From: Flavobacteriales bacterium
GTDB lineage: Bacteria > Bacteroidota > Bacteroidia > Flavobacteriales_F > PHOS-HE28
Reading direction: 5' to 3'
Assembly: GCA_020635655.1 (NCBI GenBank)
Contig: JACJZI010000013.1
Coordinates: 1-64,000, forward strand
DNA: 64,000 nucleotides
The translations under genes were made by a program, and so were the position numbers. Shown here piece by piece: positions 41,740-50,247 of this stretch. How positions within the stretch are numbered: the stretch's first letter is position 1; each line of letters begins with the position of its first letter. Under the pieces are notes generated by a model. That model saw nothing but the letters and a program-made list of their open reading frames with translations, was not told the DNA's origin and made no database searches.

Positions 41740-43578
41740 TCATCGCACTATCATGCGGCGGGTGGCCACCGCGGTGCCGGTGCAGAGGGAATAGCTGTAG
41801 ACACCTGCGGACAGGCCGCTCATGTCCAGCCGGATGGCATGCGTGCCGATGGTGGGGATCCCCAGGTCCACATCCATCATCACGCGACCGCTCATATCCG
41901 TGACCAGGATGCGCGTGCGTTCCGACCTGACCGTTCGGAAAGGGATGGTCGTCGTCAGGTCGCAGGGGTCCGGATAGCTCGCACCAAGGGCAGATCCGCC
42001 GATGGCATCCGATCCGCCGATGCCCACCGCCCCGTTGAAATAGGTCCGGATCATCGGGGTCCTGTTCAGCCAGGTCAGGGTGCTGTTCTCGTCAGTGGAT
42101 AAGGCCGTGAACGGTTCACAGGAGCCCGAGGTGGCGACCTGCACCAATGTGTCCGAGCTGACCGAACGGACGATCGCATAATAGTCCCCGGTGGCGTCCA
42201 ACAGGAGCGGTTCGGTCAAGGGGAAGTACTGGAAGTTGCTCTCACCGAGCTCGTTCAACAGGGACCCTTGGACCTCCTGTTCGGTGGAGCTGGCCAGCGA
42301 CCCCAGGTTGGCATCGCGGATCTCGACGCGGACCCGGGCATGGTCCAGGGTCATCGGGCCGAACGCCACCCCCACGCCATGGACCAGCGCTCCGGCCGTC
42401 CCGATCTCGAACACTTCGCCCACGCTGAAAGGTGCTCCTCCATTGTCCAGGAAGTAGGCCGCGCCCCCCTCATCCCGCGCCATCACATTGCTTCCGTCGC
42501 TCAGGTCGGGTCCGCTCACGTGGAATTCGCGCTCCGCCAGGTCATCGCTCGGATCATCGTCCGGCTCGTCCGCCTGAACGGAATAAGCGATGGAGACCGT
42601 CCCGGGTGCATCCGGGACCACGCCCGTGGCTATGGTAAGGAAGACCGTGGAGTCGGGCGGTATCAGGCCCAATGGCGTGGAGGACATGGCCCCCCCGAGG
42701 GGCATGCCGTCCTGTGCGATGTTGACCGTCAGGACAACGTTCGTGCAGGCTGCCGTGCCATTGTTCCGGATGCGCGCGCCCACCGTGATCGGACCGGCCA
42801 GTTCCAGGGGGATCTCGGTGTATTCCAACGATACCACGGACTCGTCCAATAGATCTTGTGTGGGGTCCGACGTGTAGGCCCGCTCGATGGAAAGGTCGTG
42901 GGTCAGCAACGGGCCGATGCACAGATCGTCCAGTGCCATGCCCGTTGACCAGGTGCCGTTGCCTCCATCGCTCCAATGGAACCGGACCCGCACATCGGCC
43001 GAGCCATCGAACATGCTCAGGTCCATCACCAGCTGTTGCCATTGACCGGCCAGGACCGGGATGGTGTCCACGACCACGAACTGGTTGCCGCCATCGGTGC
43101 TTACCTGCACCACGCCGGGGAGCGCGTCGCAATAGGCCCGGAAATGGAGCGCGTTCGACGTGGTCCCGCTGAGATCGATCGAGGGTGTGGTCAGATCGAC
43201 ACTGCTCATGTCGCAGTTGCAGGGGTCGGCGTTGTCGTTCACGAGCAAGGCGTGGTTGCCGGGAGGATCGTCGGGCACCGGAAAGTAGCCGGTGGCATTC
43301 GCCATGGCGGCATCACCGATGGTCCAGGCATACACGAAGGTGCCCGTGCCGACGCCGGTCAGGTCGTCCTGGGTCTCCACTTGCGCACCGAGCGACCATC
43401 CGGCGCTGGTCAGGTCGGCGAGCGTCGTTCCTTCCAGGTCCTCCATGATCGAACAGGTGCTGCCGAACTTGTGGATCGACCGCATGCTCCAGTTCCGTTC
43501 CACCTGCGCGGACGAGGTGGTGGACGATAGGATCACGAGACCCAGGAACAATGGAAGGTGGTGCGACGTCTTGGACAT
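41740..43578 (-). CDS. T9SS-secreted paralogue D, divergent member (612 aa)
   Basis: The signal peptide (1-25) ends SSAQ. The first beta domain has the variant opening EDLEGTTLADLTSAGW and more cysteines than its sisters (ADPCNCDMSS, AYCDALPG). The linker motif has drifted to LEYTEIPLELAG, but the third domain still shows NRTPMIRTYFNGAVGI, and the sorting domain (YPDPCDL, then TDMSGRVMMDVDL, ending MIVR) is kept. It is the most diverged of the five. The start at 43578 is chosen for the signal peptide, with TACCTTTG 30 bases upstream. Confidence 0.86.
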   Translation of the reverse strand: MSKTSHHLPLFLGLVILSSTTSSAQVERNWSMRSIHKFGSTCSIMEDLEGTTLADLTSAGWSLGAQVETQDDLTGVGTGTFVYAWTIGDAAMANATGYFPVPDDPPGNHALLVNDNADPCNCDMSSVDLTTPSIDLSGTTSNALHFRAYCDALPGVVQVSTDGGNQFVVVDTIPVLAGQWQQLVMDLSMFDGSADVRVRFHWSDGGNGTWSTGMALDDLCIGPLLTHDLSIERAYTSDPTQDLLDESVVSLEYTEIPLELAGPITVGARIRNNGTAACTNVVLTVNIAQDGMPLGGAMSSTPLGLIPPDSTVFLTIATGVVPDAPGTVSIAYSVQADEPDDDPSDDLAEREFHVSGPDLSDGSNVMARDEGGAAYFLDNGGAPFSVGEVFEIGTAGALVHGVGVAFGPMTLDHARVRVEIRDANLGSLASSTEQEVQGSLLNELGESNFQYFPLTEPLLLDATGDYYAIVRSVSSDTLVQVATSGSCEPFTALSTDENSTLTWLNRTPMIRTYFNGAVGIGGSDAIGGSALGASYPDPCDLTTTIPFRTVRSERTRILVTDMSGRVMMDVDLGIPTIGTHAIRLDMSGLSAGVYSYSLCTGTAVATRRMIVR

Positions 43579-43608
43579 GGTGGACCGGTCGTTCGATCGA
43601 GAGGCGGC

Positions 43609-43616
43609 CAAAGGTA
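43609..43616 (-). promoter_or_regulatory. -7 element (TACCTTTG) of paralogue D
   Basis: An exact TAnnTTTG on the minus strand lies 30 bases before the ATG. It begins two bases after the terminator hairpin of paralogue E. Confidence 0.65.
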
Positions 43617-43618
43617 AG

Positions 43619-43640
43619 CGAGGTGCCATGGGGCACCTCG
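43619..43640 (-). terminator. Hairpin terminator of paralogue E
   Basis: A perfect 9-bp stem CGAGGTGCC/GGCACCTCG (43619-43627 with 43632-43640, loop ATGG) lies 36 bp after the stop of paralogue E. Confidence 0.7.
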
Positions 43641-43676
43641 CACCGGTCGTGGACGGAAACGACCGCCGTGGCACCG

Positions 43677-45518
43677 TTATCTGTCCGGAACGCGGACCAC
43701 ACGCTTGCTGGTCATGGTACCGTCCACATCCAACACCAGCACATATGGGCCGTTGGCCAGTCCGTCGCCGGGGATCGAGATGTTACCCGGTCCCGGTCCC
43801 ATCAAGCGGGACGCCCCGCTACGGACCATTCTGCCGGTGGCATCAACGAGCCGCCATCCCACATGGGACGACCTGTCCAATGTGATCGAAGCAGTACAAT
43901 CAGAGGTGAACACAGTGGGCCGCACTTCGAGGGCCAAGGGGGGCGCCTCCGCTCCGTGTATACCAACGTCCGGTCCGAAGTTCATGCGCACCATGGGCGT
44001 CACCTCCACATAGTACCAGGTGCCGTCACTGTCCTGGATCAGGGAGGTATGCGGTGCACTGATGCCGCTGGTCCCCGTCCACACCTCGTCACTCCCACCA
44101 AAATGCTGGATCGCCACGAAGTAGTCCGCATCCTGTTCCAATTGGACCGGTGCCAGCATCGGGAGCGTGATGAACTTGGAGTCGCCCAGATGGTTCAGGT
44201 CGTTGCTCGTGATGGTGTATTCCTCCGTCTCCAGCACGTAATCAAGGTTGGCGTCATAGAGCACGGCGTTGATGATCGCTCCCGCATCGGTCCGATCGCT
44301 CACCGCGACATCGATCCCGGTCAGCACGTTGTTGAACGCCTGCACATGGAACCAGTTGCCCAACTGATAGCCCTCGCCACCGTTCTCATAATCACCTTCC
44401 ATCTCCTCGCGGTCACGGGCGAACAGGTCCTCGTCGATCCGGAACCGCTGCTGGACGCCGTTGTCGTAGGGGGCCGCCTCCATCTGGTCCTGCACCACCT
44501 GCATGTCCAACAGCCATTCACCCTGGACGGCAACGGGCGTGAACCCTTCGATGAACAGGCTGTCGGTCTCCCCGGGGGACAGGTCCACGGATGGGCTGGT
44601 CAGTGTCACATCGTTCGGGCCGGGCCCATCGACCTCCACGGACAGACGCACATTGGTCTGCACGGCCGACCCATTGTTCGTCACCACCGCCTTGAAATGC
44701 AGGGGACGGACCTCGTTCAAGGGATAGATCGAGTAGGGCAGGTCCGTGAAATCCGGGTCGGAGGTGCTCCGGTCGGCGTAGGTGGCGGATACCAGATGCA
44801 GGTCGTTCTGTTCGGCGGCGATGAGCGACACATCGTCCACCTGCCAGGAATAGGTGTACCCCTCGGTGCTCAACCAATGGAACCGGATGCGGATGTCATT
44901 GGATCCGCCGTTGAGCGCATCACTGATGTTGAGCACGATCACCTGGGCCTCCGGAGCGCCCGGCGTGCTCACATTGCCCGGTATGTTGGTGTTCACCGCG
45001 AAGGTGGTCCAGTTCGATCCCCCATTGGCGCTCACCTCCACCAGGGTCTGGTCGTCGTTCAGTTGACGGAAGCTCTGTTCGAACCGGAGCAGCATGTGCG
45101 ACACGGTGTCCAATCCCGTGATCGGAGGGGAAACGAACGTGGCGTTCTCGAGCACGCCCGGCACACCGTTCAGGTCCGAGTCGGCGACGATCCAATGACC
45201 CCCGGGGAACCCGGTCGTGCTCTGCAAAGGGCCGGGGGTGAAGCCTCCCGTGTTCCCTGTGCTGGTGATCGTCCAATCGACAGGCCCGGTGAGCGTGTTC
45301 ACGGTCCAGCCGTTCATGCCGTTCTCGAAATCCTCGCTCCAGAGGGTCTGTCCCGATGCCCGCACGGCAGGGTCCAATGGCCGGGTGGTATGTGGGTCGC
45401 CGTGTCCGCCGGTGGTATTTGGTTCGCGATAGGTACGGTCCGCGATGAGCGAATGGAGCGGTTGGGCGCACGCCGCCGCGGCGAGGAGGGTCCCGATGCA
45501 GGTGGAGAATAGGCGCAT
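43677..45518 (-). CDS. T9SS-secreted paralogue E (613 aa)
   Basis: The signal peptide (1-19) ends AACAQ. An anchor-J-like domain opens with LWSEDFENGMNGWTV near residue 59 and closes with WQVDDVSLIA. The linker LPYSIYPLNEVRPLHF, a CARDB-like region, a domain with YQLGNWFHVQ and VTPMVRMNFGPDVGI, and a sorting domain (LVDATGRMVRS, ending VRVPDR) follow. It is the first gene of the array in the direction of transcription, 203 bp downstream of gcvP. A weak TAGCTTCG lies 40 bases before its ATG. No catalytic site is seen. Confidence 0.87.
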   Translation of the reverse strand: MRLFSTCIGTLLAAAACAQPLHSLIADRTYREPNTTGGHGDPHTTRPLDPAVRASGQTLWSEDFENGMNGWTVNTLTGPVDWTITSTGNTGGFTPGPLQSTTGFPGGHWIVADSDLNGVPGVLENATFVSPPITGLDTVSHMLLRFEQSFRQLNDDQTLVEVSANGGSNWTTFAVNTNIPGNVSTPGAPEAQVIVLNISDALNGGSNDIRIRFHWLSTEGYTYSWQVDDVSLIAAEQNDLHLVSATYADRSTSDPDFTDLPYSIYPLNEVRPLHFKAVVTNNGSAVQTNVRLSVEVDGPGPNDVTLTSPSVDLSPGETDSLFIEGFTPVAVQGEWLLDMQVVQDQMEAAPYDNGVQQRFRIDEDLFARDREEMEGDYENGGEGYQLGNWFHVQAFNNVLTGIDVAVSDRTDAGAIINAVLYDANLDYVLETEEYTITSNDLNHLGDSKFITLPMLAPVQLEQDADYFVAIQHFGGSDEVWTGTSGISAPHTSLIQDSDGTWYYVEVTPMVRMNFGPDVGIHGAEAPPLALEVRPTVFTSDCTASITLDRSSHVGWRLVDATGRMVRSGASRLMGPGPGNISIPGDGLANGPYVLVLDVDGTMTSKRVVRVPDR

Positions 45519-45558
45519 GATCTTCGGTTCTTGGACCAGCCCATCGTGGGCCGGTGAT

Positions 45559-45566
45559 CGAAGCTA
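45559..45566 (-). promoter_or_regulatory. Possible -7-like element (TAGCTTCG) of paralogue E
   Basis: The minus-strand TAGCTTCG lies 40 bases before the ATG at 45518, in the 203-bp gap after gcvP. Nothing else is recognised in that gap apart from short weak hairpins. Confidence 0.4.
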
Positions 45567-45721
45567 TCGACCTGTAAACCCTTGCTGGACGAGGAATGTG
45601 ACGCGAGGGGAGGCGTTGGGCGAACCGTTCGTTCACGCACAGAACAGTGCAAGCTAGGGCACTCCGGGGCCGATCGCCGACCGGGAGTGAGCGACGGTGC
45701 ATCCTGTGATGGGAACGGTGT

Positions 45722-48583
45722 TCAGGCCGGTTGCGCGGCGTATTCCTCCACCGGCGGGCAGGTGCACACCAGATGGCGATCACCGTAGGCATTGTCCACA
45801 CGGCTCACCACCGACCAATACTTCCAGTCCCGCTGGTCCGGGCTCGGGAATGCGGCCTGTTCGCGTCCATAAGCATGGTCCCAGACATCGGTGGCCACTT
45901 CATCCATGGTGTGCGGCGCGTTCTTCAGGACGTTGTCCAGTTTGTCCGCCCTGCCGCTTTCGATGTCAGCGATCTCCTGACGGATGCCGATCATCGCGTC
46001 GCAGAAACGGTCCAGTTCCGCCTTGGATTCGCTCTCGGTCGGTTCGACCATCAGGGTGCCGGCGACCGGGAAGCTGACCGTGGGTGCGTGGAACCCATAA
46101 TCGATCAGGCGTTTGGCGATGTCCTCCACCTCGATCCCAGCGCTTTTCTTGAATCCGCGGCAGTCCAGGATCATCTCATGGGCCACCATGCCCTTGTCGC
46201 CCACGTACAGGATCGGGTAGTGATCGGCCAGACGTGCCCGCATGTAGTTCGCGTTCAGGATCGCGATCTCCGTGCTCGCCTTCAGTCCTTCGCTCCCGAG
46301 CATCTTGATGTACCCATAGCTGATCAGCAGGATCAACGAGGAACCCCAGGGCGCACTGCTCACCGCATGGATCGCGTGTTCCCCCCCGGTCCGCAGCAAG
46401 GGGTGTCCGGGCAGGAACGGTCGCAGTTTGTCGTTCACGCAGATGGGACCCATGCCGGGACCGCCTCCGCCATGGGGGATGGCGAAGGTCTTGTGCAGGT
46501 TGAGGTGGCACACATCAGCGCCGATGTTGCCCGGACTGGTCAACCCCACCTGGGCGTTCATGTTCGCGCCGTCCATATATACGAGACCACCGTTCTCATG
46601 CACGATTCCGGTGATCTCGATGATCCCCTCCTCAAAAACGCCATGGGTGCTGGGATAGGTCACCATCAGGCAGCTCAGTTCCTCCTTGTGTGCCTCGGCC
46701 TTCGCCCGAAGGTCCATGATGTCCACCTGTCCGTGCTCGTCGGCCTTCACCACCACGATCCGCATGCCCGCCATGGCCGCGCTCGCCGGGTTGGTGCCGT
46801 GCGCGCTGCTGGGGATCAGGGCCACATTGCGGTGACCTTCCCCGCGCGCCTCGTGATAGGCGCGTATCACCAGCAGGCCGGCATACTCACCTTGTGCACC
46901 ACTGTTCGGTTGCAAGGAAACACCGCTGAAGCCGGTGCATTTGGCCAGGGCCTCGCTCAGTTCGTTGAACACCTGCTGGTAGCCCTGGACCTGATCGAGG
47001 GGTGCGAACGGGTGGATGTACGCCCATTCCGGGCGCGTGATCGGCCACAGCGTGGCCACGGCGTTCAACTTCATCGTGCAGGAACCCAGGGGGATCATGC
47101 CATGAACGAGCGAGAAGTCCCGGTTCTCCAACTTCTTCATGTATCGCATCAGCTCCGTTTCCGTGTGATGGGTATTGAAGACGGGATGGCCAAGGAAGTG
47201 GCTCGTGCGTTGCAGCGCAGGGGGGAGCACGGACGCGGTGCCGTTCGTGCCGGTCGGGATCGGTGCTTCTCCGGCGGCTTCCGCCAGCCCGGCAAGCAGG
47301 TCGTTCAGGTCCGGCGGGCGTACGGTCTCATCAAGGCTGATCGCGACCGACCCATTGCCGGGCCGCACATTGATGCCCCGGGCCTCCATCGCGCTCCGCA
47401 CCATTCCTGGATCGGCACATTCCAGTGTGATGGTGTCGAAGTACGCACCTGTCCGCACCGTGTAACCGAGCGCACGTGCACCCTCGGCCAGTTGCCGGGT
47501 GGCGCCATGCACGCGCTCCGCGATGCGCTTCAGACCCCGTGGGCCATGGTACACCGCGAACATGCCGGCCATGGTGGCCAGCAGTGCCTGGGCCGTGCAG
47601 ATGTTGCTGGTGGCCTTGTCCCGGCGGATATGTTGTTCGCGCGTTTGCAGGGCCATGCGCAGCGCCCTTTTTCCCCGGCGGTCCTGGCTCACGCCGATGA
47701 TGCGACCGGGGACCAGTCGTTTCCACTCCTCGGTGCAGGCGAAGAATGCGGCATGTGGCCCGCCGTATCCCATCGGTACGCCGAAGCGCTGGCTGTTGCC
47801 GACGCACACGTCGGCGCCCCATTCACCCGGCGGAGCTATCAGTGTCAAGGCAAGGAGGTCGCTGCACACCGCCACCTTTACGCCGGCCGCCTTCGCATGG
47901 GCCACCCGTTCACGCAGGTCCTTCACGCTCCCGTCCATCGCGGGATATTGCACGATCATGCCGAAGAACGAGCCATCGGGTTCCCAGGTGTCGAGGTCAC
48001 CCTCCACCAGCTCGATCCCGACCGGCGTGGCGCGCGTCCGCAGCACATCGATCGTTTGTGGGAAAAGGCTCCCATCCACGAAGAACCTGTGCCTGCCCTT
48101 TTCGCCATGCGGTCGTGCATGGTCGAACATCAGCATCGCCTCCGCCGCCGCTGTGCCCTCGTCCAGCAAGGATGCATTGGCGATCGGGAGCGCGGTGAGG
48201 TCGCTCACCATGGTCTGGAAGTTCAACAACGCCTCGAGCCTGCCCTGCGAGATCTCCGCCTGGTAGGGGGTATAGGCGGTGTACCATCCGGGGTTCTCCA
48301 GGATGTTCCGCAGGATCGGTTGTGGGACGATGGTGCCGTGGTAACCCAGTCCGATGTAGCTCCGGAATTGCTTGTTGCCCTGTCCCAGTGCCCGCATATG
48401 CTCGAGATGTTCGAGCTCGGTCAGCGCTTCACCGACATCCAGTGGTTCCTTTAGTCGGATGGCCTTTGGGATCGTGCGGTCGATCATCTCTTCGAGCGAC
48501 CCCACACCGATGGCTTTCAACATTGCCTGGGTCTCGGATGCATCGGGGCCGATGTGGCGCTCCTGGTATTTCACGAAGTCCAT
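45722..48583 (-). CDS. gcvP: Glycine dehydrogenase (decarboxylating), P-protein
   Basis: The P-protein of the glycine cleavage system decarboxylates glycine and passes the aminomethyl group to the H-protein lipoyl arm. The protein has 953 residues, the full fused form. It opens with YQERHIGPDASETQAML and has NASLLDEGTAAAEAM in the N half and the PLP lysine in NLHKTFAIPHGGGGPG in the C half. The frame is open about 300 codons upstream, but the ATG at 48583 begins the normal protein and has TATATTCG 21 bases before it. gcvT and gcvH are not nearby. Confidence 0.97.
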   Translation of the reverse strand: MDFVKYQERHIGPDASETQAMLKAIGVGSLEEMIDRTIPKAIRLKEPLDVGEALTELEHLEHMRALGQGNKQFRSYIGLGYHGTIVPQPILRNILENPGWYTAYTPYQAEISQGRLEALLNFQTMVSDLTALPIANASLLDEGTAAAEAMLMFDHARPHGEKGRHRFFVDGSLFPQTIDVLRTRATPVGIELVEGDLDTWEPDGSFFGMIVQYPAMDGSVKDLRERVAHAKAAGVKVAVCSDLLALTLIAPPGEWGADVCVGNSQRFGVPMGYGGPHAAFFACTEEWKRLVPGRIIGVSQDRRGKRALRMALQTREQHIRRDKATSNICTAQALLATMAGMFAVYHGPRGLKRIAERVHGATRQLAEGARALGYTVRTGAYFDTITLECADPGMVRSAMEARGINVRPGNGSVAISLDETVRPPDLNDLLAGLAEAAGEAPIPTGTNGTASVLPPALQRTSHFLGHPVFNTHHTETELMRYMKKLENRDFSLVHGMIPLGSCTMKLNAVATLWPITRPEWAYIHPFAPLDQVQGYQQVFNELSEALAKCTGFSGVSLQPNSGAQGEYAGLLVIRAYHEARGEGHRNVALIPSSAHGTNPASAAMAGMRIVVVKADEHGQVDIMDLRAKAEAHKEELSCLMVTYPSTHGVFEEGIIEITGIVHENGGLVYMDGANMNAQVGLTSPGNIGADVCHLNLHKTFAIPHGGGGPGMGPICVNDKLRPFLPGHPLLRTGGEHAIHAVSSAPWGSSLILLISYGYIKMLGSEGLKASTEIAILNANYMRARLADHYPILYVGDKGMVAHEMILDCRGFKKSAGIEVEDIAKRLIDYGFHAPTVSFPVAGTLMVEPTESESKAELDRFCDAMIGIRQEIADIESGRADKLDNVLKNAPHTMDEVATDVWDHAYGREQAAFPSPDQRDWKYWSVVSRVDNAYGDRHLVCTCPPVEEYAAQPA

Positions 48584-48604
48584 GATGGGGCAGGGAAAAG
48601 CCTG

Positions 48605-48612
48605 CGAATATA
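48605..48612 (-). promoter_or_regulatory. -7-like element (TATATTCG) of gcvP
   Basis: The minus-strand TATATTCG lies 21 bases before the gcvP ATG and diverges from the promoter at 48683. I saw no glycine-riboswitch structure in the short leader. Confidence 0.6.
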
Positions 48613-48682
48613 ACGAGCGGGAGGGCGGGGAAACGCCTCGGGGACCGTGGCTCCATGCCCGCTCCCGCCTGGGGTGGTCGGC

Positions 48683-48690
48683 TATCTTTG
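48683..48690 (+). promoter_or_regulatory. -7 element (TATCTTTG) of the 48701 gene
   Basis: TATCTTTGGCCGCCGATC leads into the ATG at 48701, 10 bases after the box. The same TTTGGCCG context follows the mlaE box. Confidence 0.75.
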
Positions 48691-48700
48691 GCCGCCGATC

Positions 48701-49327
48701 ATGCACCGCGCCCTCCTCCTTCTCATGTTCCTCCTTCCGGGTGCCATGCTCCTTGGTCAGGACCACATCCTGCTCATGAACGGCCAGACGATCGAGGGCC
48801 GGGTGCTTGGCCAGAGCACCCTGGAGGTCCGGTACCAACTGCGCAAGGGACAACGCCTGGTCCAACGCGCGGAGCCCACGGAGAGCGTCTTCTCTGTCAC
48901 GGACAGCCTGGGGCGGGAAAAGGTGTGGTACTTCATGGATACCCTCTTCGGCAATGACTATTCGATCGACCAGATGCGCTGGTACATCAAGGGTGAACAG
49001 GACGCACGCAAGGGATATCGCCCGCTCTGGCCCATGCTCGGTGGCTTCGCTCTGGGTGCCGGTGCGGTGCTCGCTTTCGATCTGGAGGTCACCTCGCTCT
49101 TCATACCACCCGCCTATGCCGGCCTGATGGCGCTGCCGCGCGTTCACGTCACCAAGGGTTCGATCACGGACCCCTTGATGGAGGGTGATCCCTATTACGC
49201 CACGGGCTATGCCCAGGTGGGTCGGACCAAGCGGGTCCTTCATTGCCTGTATTCCACCCTTGCGGGCGTGGCCGTCGGACTTGCCGTCCGCCAGTTCATC
49301 ATCGATCCGAACCTGCCGCCACAGTGA
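48701..49327 (+). CDS. Exported/membrane-associated protein of unknown function
   Basis: The protein has 208 residues. A signal peptide of about 20 residues ends at LLGQ, followed by a small beta region (DHILLMNGQTIEGRVLGQ) that resembles an LSM/SH3-like module. A middle part has YIKGEQDARKGYRPLW, then one or two hydrophobic segments (GFALGAGAVLAFDLEV and STLAGVAVGLAVRQF). I do not recognise the family; similar layouts occur in Bacteroidota proteins of unknown role. It overlaps the UbiA-like gene by four bases (GTGA), so the two products may act together in the envelope. Confidence 0.75.
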   Translation: MHRALLLLMFLLPGAMLLGQDHILLMNGQTIEGRVLGQSTLEVRYQLRKGQRLVQRAEPTESVFSVTDSLGREKVWYFMDTLFGNDYSIDQMRWYIKGEQDARKGYRPLWPMLGGFALGAGAVLAFDLEVTSLFIPPAYAGLMALPRVHVTKGSITDPLMEGDPYYATGYAQVGRTKRVLHCLYSTLAGVAVGLAVRQFIIDPNLPPQ

Positions 49328-50190
49328 CCGGTCCGGGCATCCGCTCCACCTGGCTGCGGGCCCTGTTGCATGCACACCTCTGGCTCGGCATCGGGGCCTT
49401 TGCCCAGGTCGGCCTGACCTGCTATCTCGTGCCGCTCCAGGCGCATTGGGTGCAGGTGGCCGCCGCAGCGGGTCTGGCAACGGTCTCGGCCTACGGCTTC
49501 ATGCGTCTGGCGGGGATCCCGGATGGCATCGCCGCATCGGACCACCTGGCCTGGGTGCATCGCCATCGCCAGGCGATGCGCACCTTGGTCCTGGTCAGCG
49601 GTGCGGGATCCGCTGCGCTGCTGGTGCCGTTGGCCCGGGAGGCCTGGTGGGTGGCCCTGTTCCTGGGGCCGGCCATCGCGCTGTACGTCATGCCCATCCG
49701 CATCGGGGCATTACGTGGCCTGCGCTATGTGCCGTTCCTCAAGGTGTTCCTCATCGCCTTGGTGTGGAGCGGTGTCGTCGTGGTCTTCCCCTTTGCCGCC
49801 CACCGTGCCGAGGGTTCGCCGCTCCTGTGGTTCCTCGTTGTCGAGCGCGCGTGTTTCGTATTGGCCATCACCCTGCCCTTCGATGTGCGCGACATGCACG
49901 CGGACGATCCGGCCCAGCGCACGATACCCCAGGTGTTCGGCCCGAAGGCGACCAAATTGCTCGCCCTGGTGTTCCTGCTGGTGTCGCTTGTCATCATCAC
50001 GCTCGTGTCGATCACACAGGGCTACCATGGCGCGTTGCTCGGTGCCGGCATCGGGTATCTGCTCACGGCGGTCCTCATCCTGCGCAGCACGTCGGGTCGC
50101 GATGCCGTTCATTACAACCTGCTCCTGGACGGCACCCTGATCTTCGTGCCGGTCCTTGCGCTCCTTGGTGCCTACCTTCCGGTTCCCTGA
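49324..50190 (+). CDS. UbiA-superfamily-like membrane protein
   Basis: The product has 288 residues and eight or nine membrane helices. The loop LPFDVRDMHADDPAQRTIPQ resembles the second Asp-rich motif of UbiA prenyltransferases (DxRDxxxD type). The first NDxxDxxxD motif is not present at the expected place, where the sequence reads YGFMRLAGIPDGIAASDH. It may therefore be a non-canonical or inactive relative. The start is a GTG overlapping the upstream stop (GTGA). The substrate is not assignable. Confidence 0.65.
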   Translation: MTGPGIRSTWLRALLHAHLWLGIGAFAQVGLTCYLVPLQAHWVQVAAAAGLATVSAYGFMRLAGIPDGIAASDHLAWVHRHRQAMRTLVLVSGAGSAALLVPLAREAWWVALFLGPAIALYVMPIRIGALRGLRYVPFLKVFLIALVWSGVVVVFPFAAHRAEGSPLLWFLVVERACFVLAITLPFDVRDMHADDPAQRTIPQVFGPKATKLLALVFLLVSLVIITLVSITQGYHGALLGAGIGYLLTAVLILRSTSGRDAVHYNLLLDGTLIFVPVLALLGAYLPVP

Positions 50191-50221
50191 CGTTCGGCAG
50201 GACCGCCCGGGCGACAGCCGC

Positions 50222-50229
50222 TACTTTTG
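50222..50229 (+). promoter_or_regulatory. -7 element (TACTTTTG) of kynU
   Basis: TACTTTTG lies 18 bases before the kynU ATG at 50248. Confidence 0.7.
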
Positions 50230-50247
50230 GCCTCCGCCGATCCCCGG

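Noticed and set aside
35693..45518. The repeat-like T9SS region as a CRISPR array or transposon
   Set aside because: The repeats are similar protein domains in whole genes, not short identical direct repeats with spacers. No transposase or terminal inverted repeats were seen.
45731..48454. A 907-codon open frame antisense to gcvP
   Set aside because: It is a mirror of a highly conserved gene in GC-rich DNA. It has no recognisable domain and no promoter, and its composition (His, Gly, Arg, Val rich) is typical of antisense frames here.
48584..48700. A glycine riboswitch upstream of gcvP
   Set aside because: The leader between the -7 box and the ATG is only about 20 bases, too short for the aptamer.
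48584..49480. An N-terminal extension of GcvP by about 300 codons
   Set aside because: It crosses the divergent promoter region and the next gene on the other strand. The normal GcvP start is at 48583.
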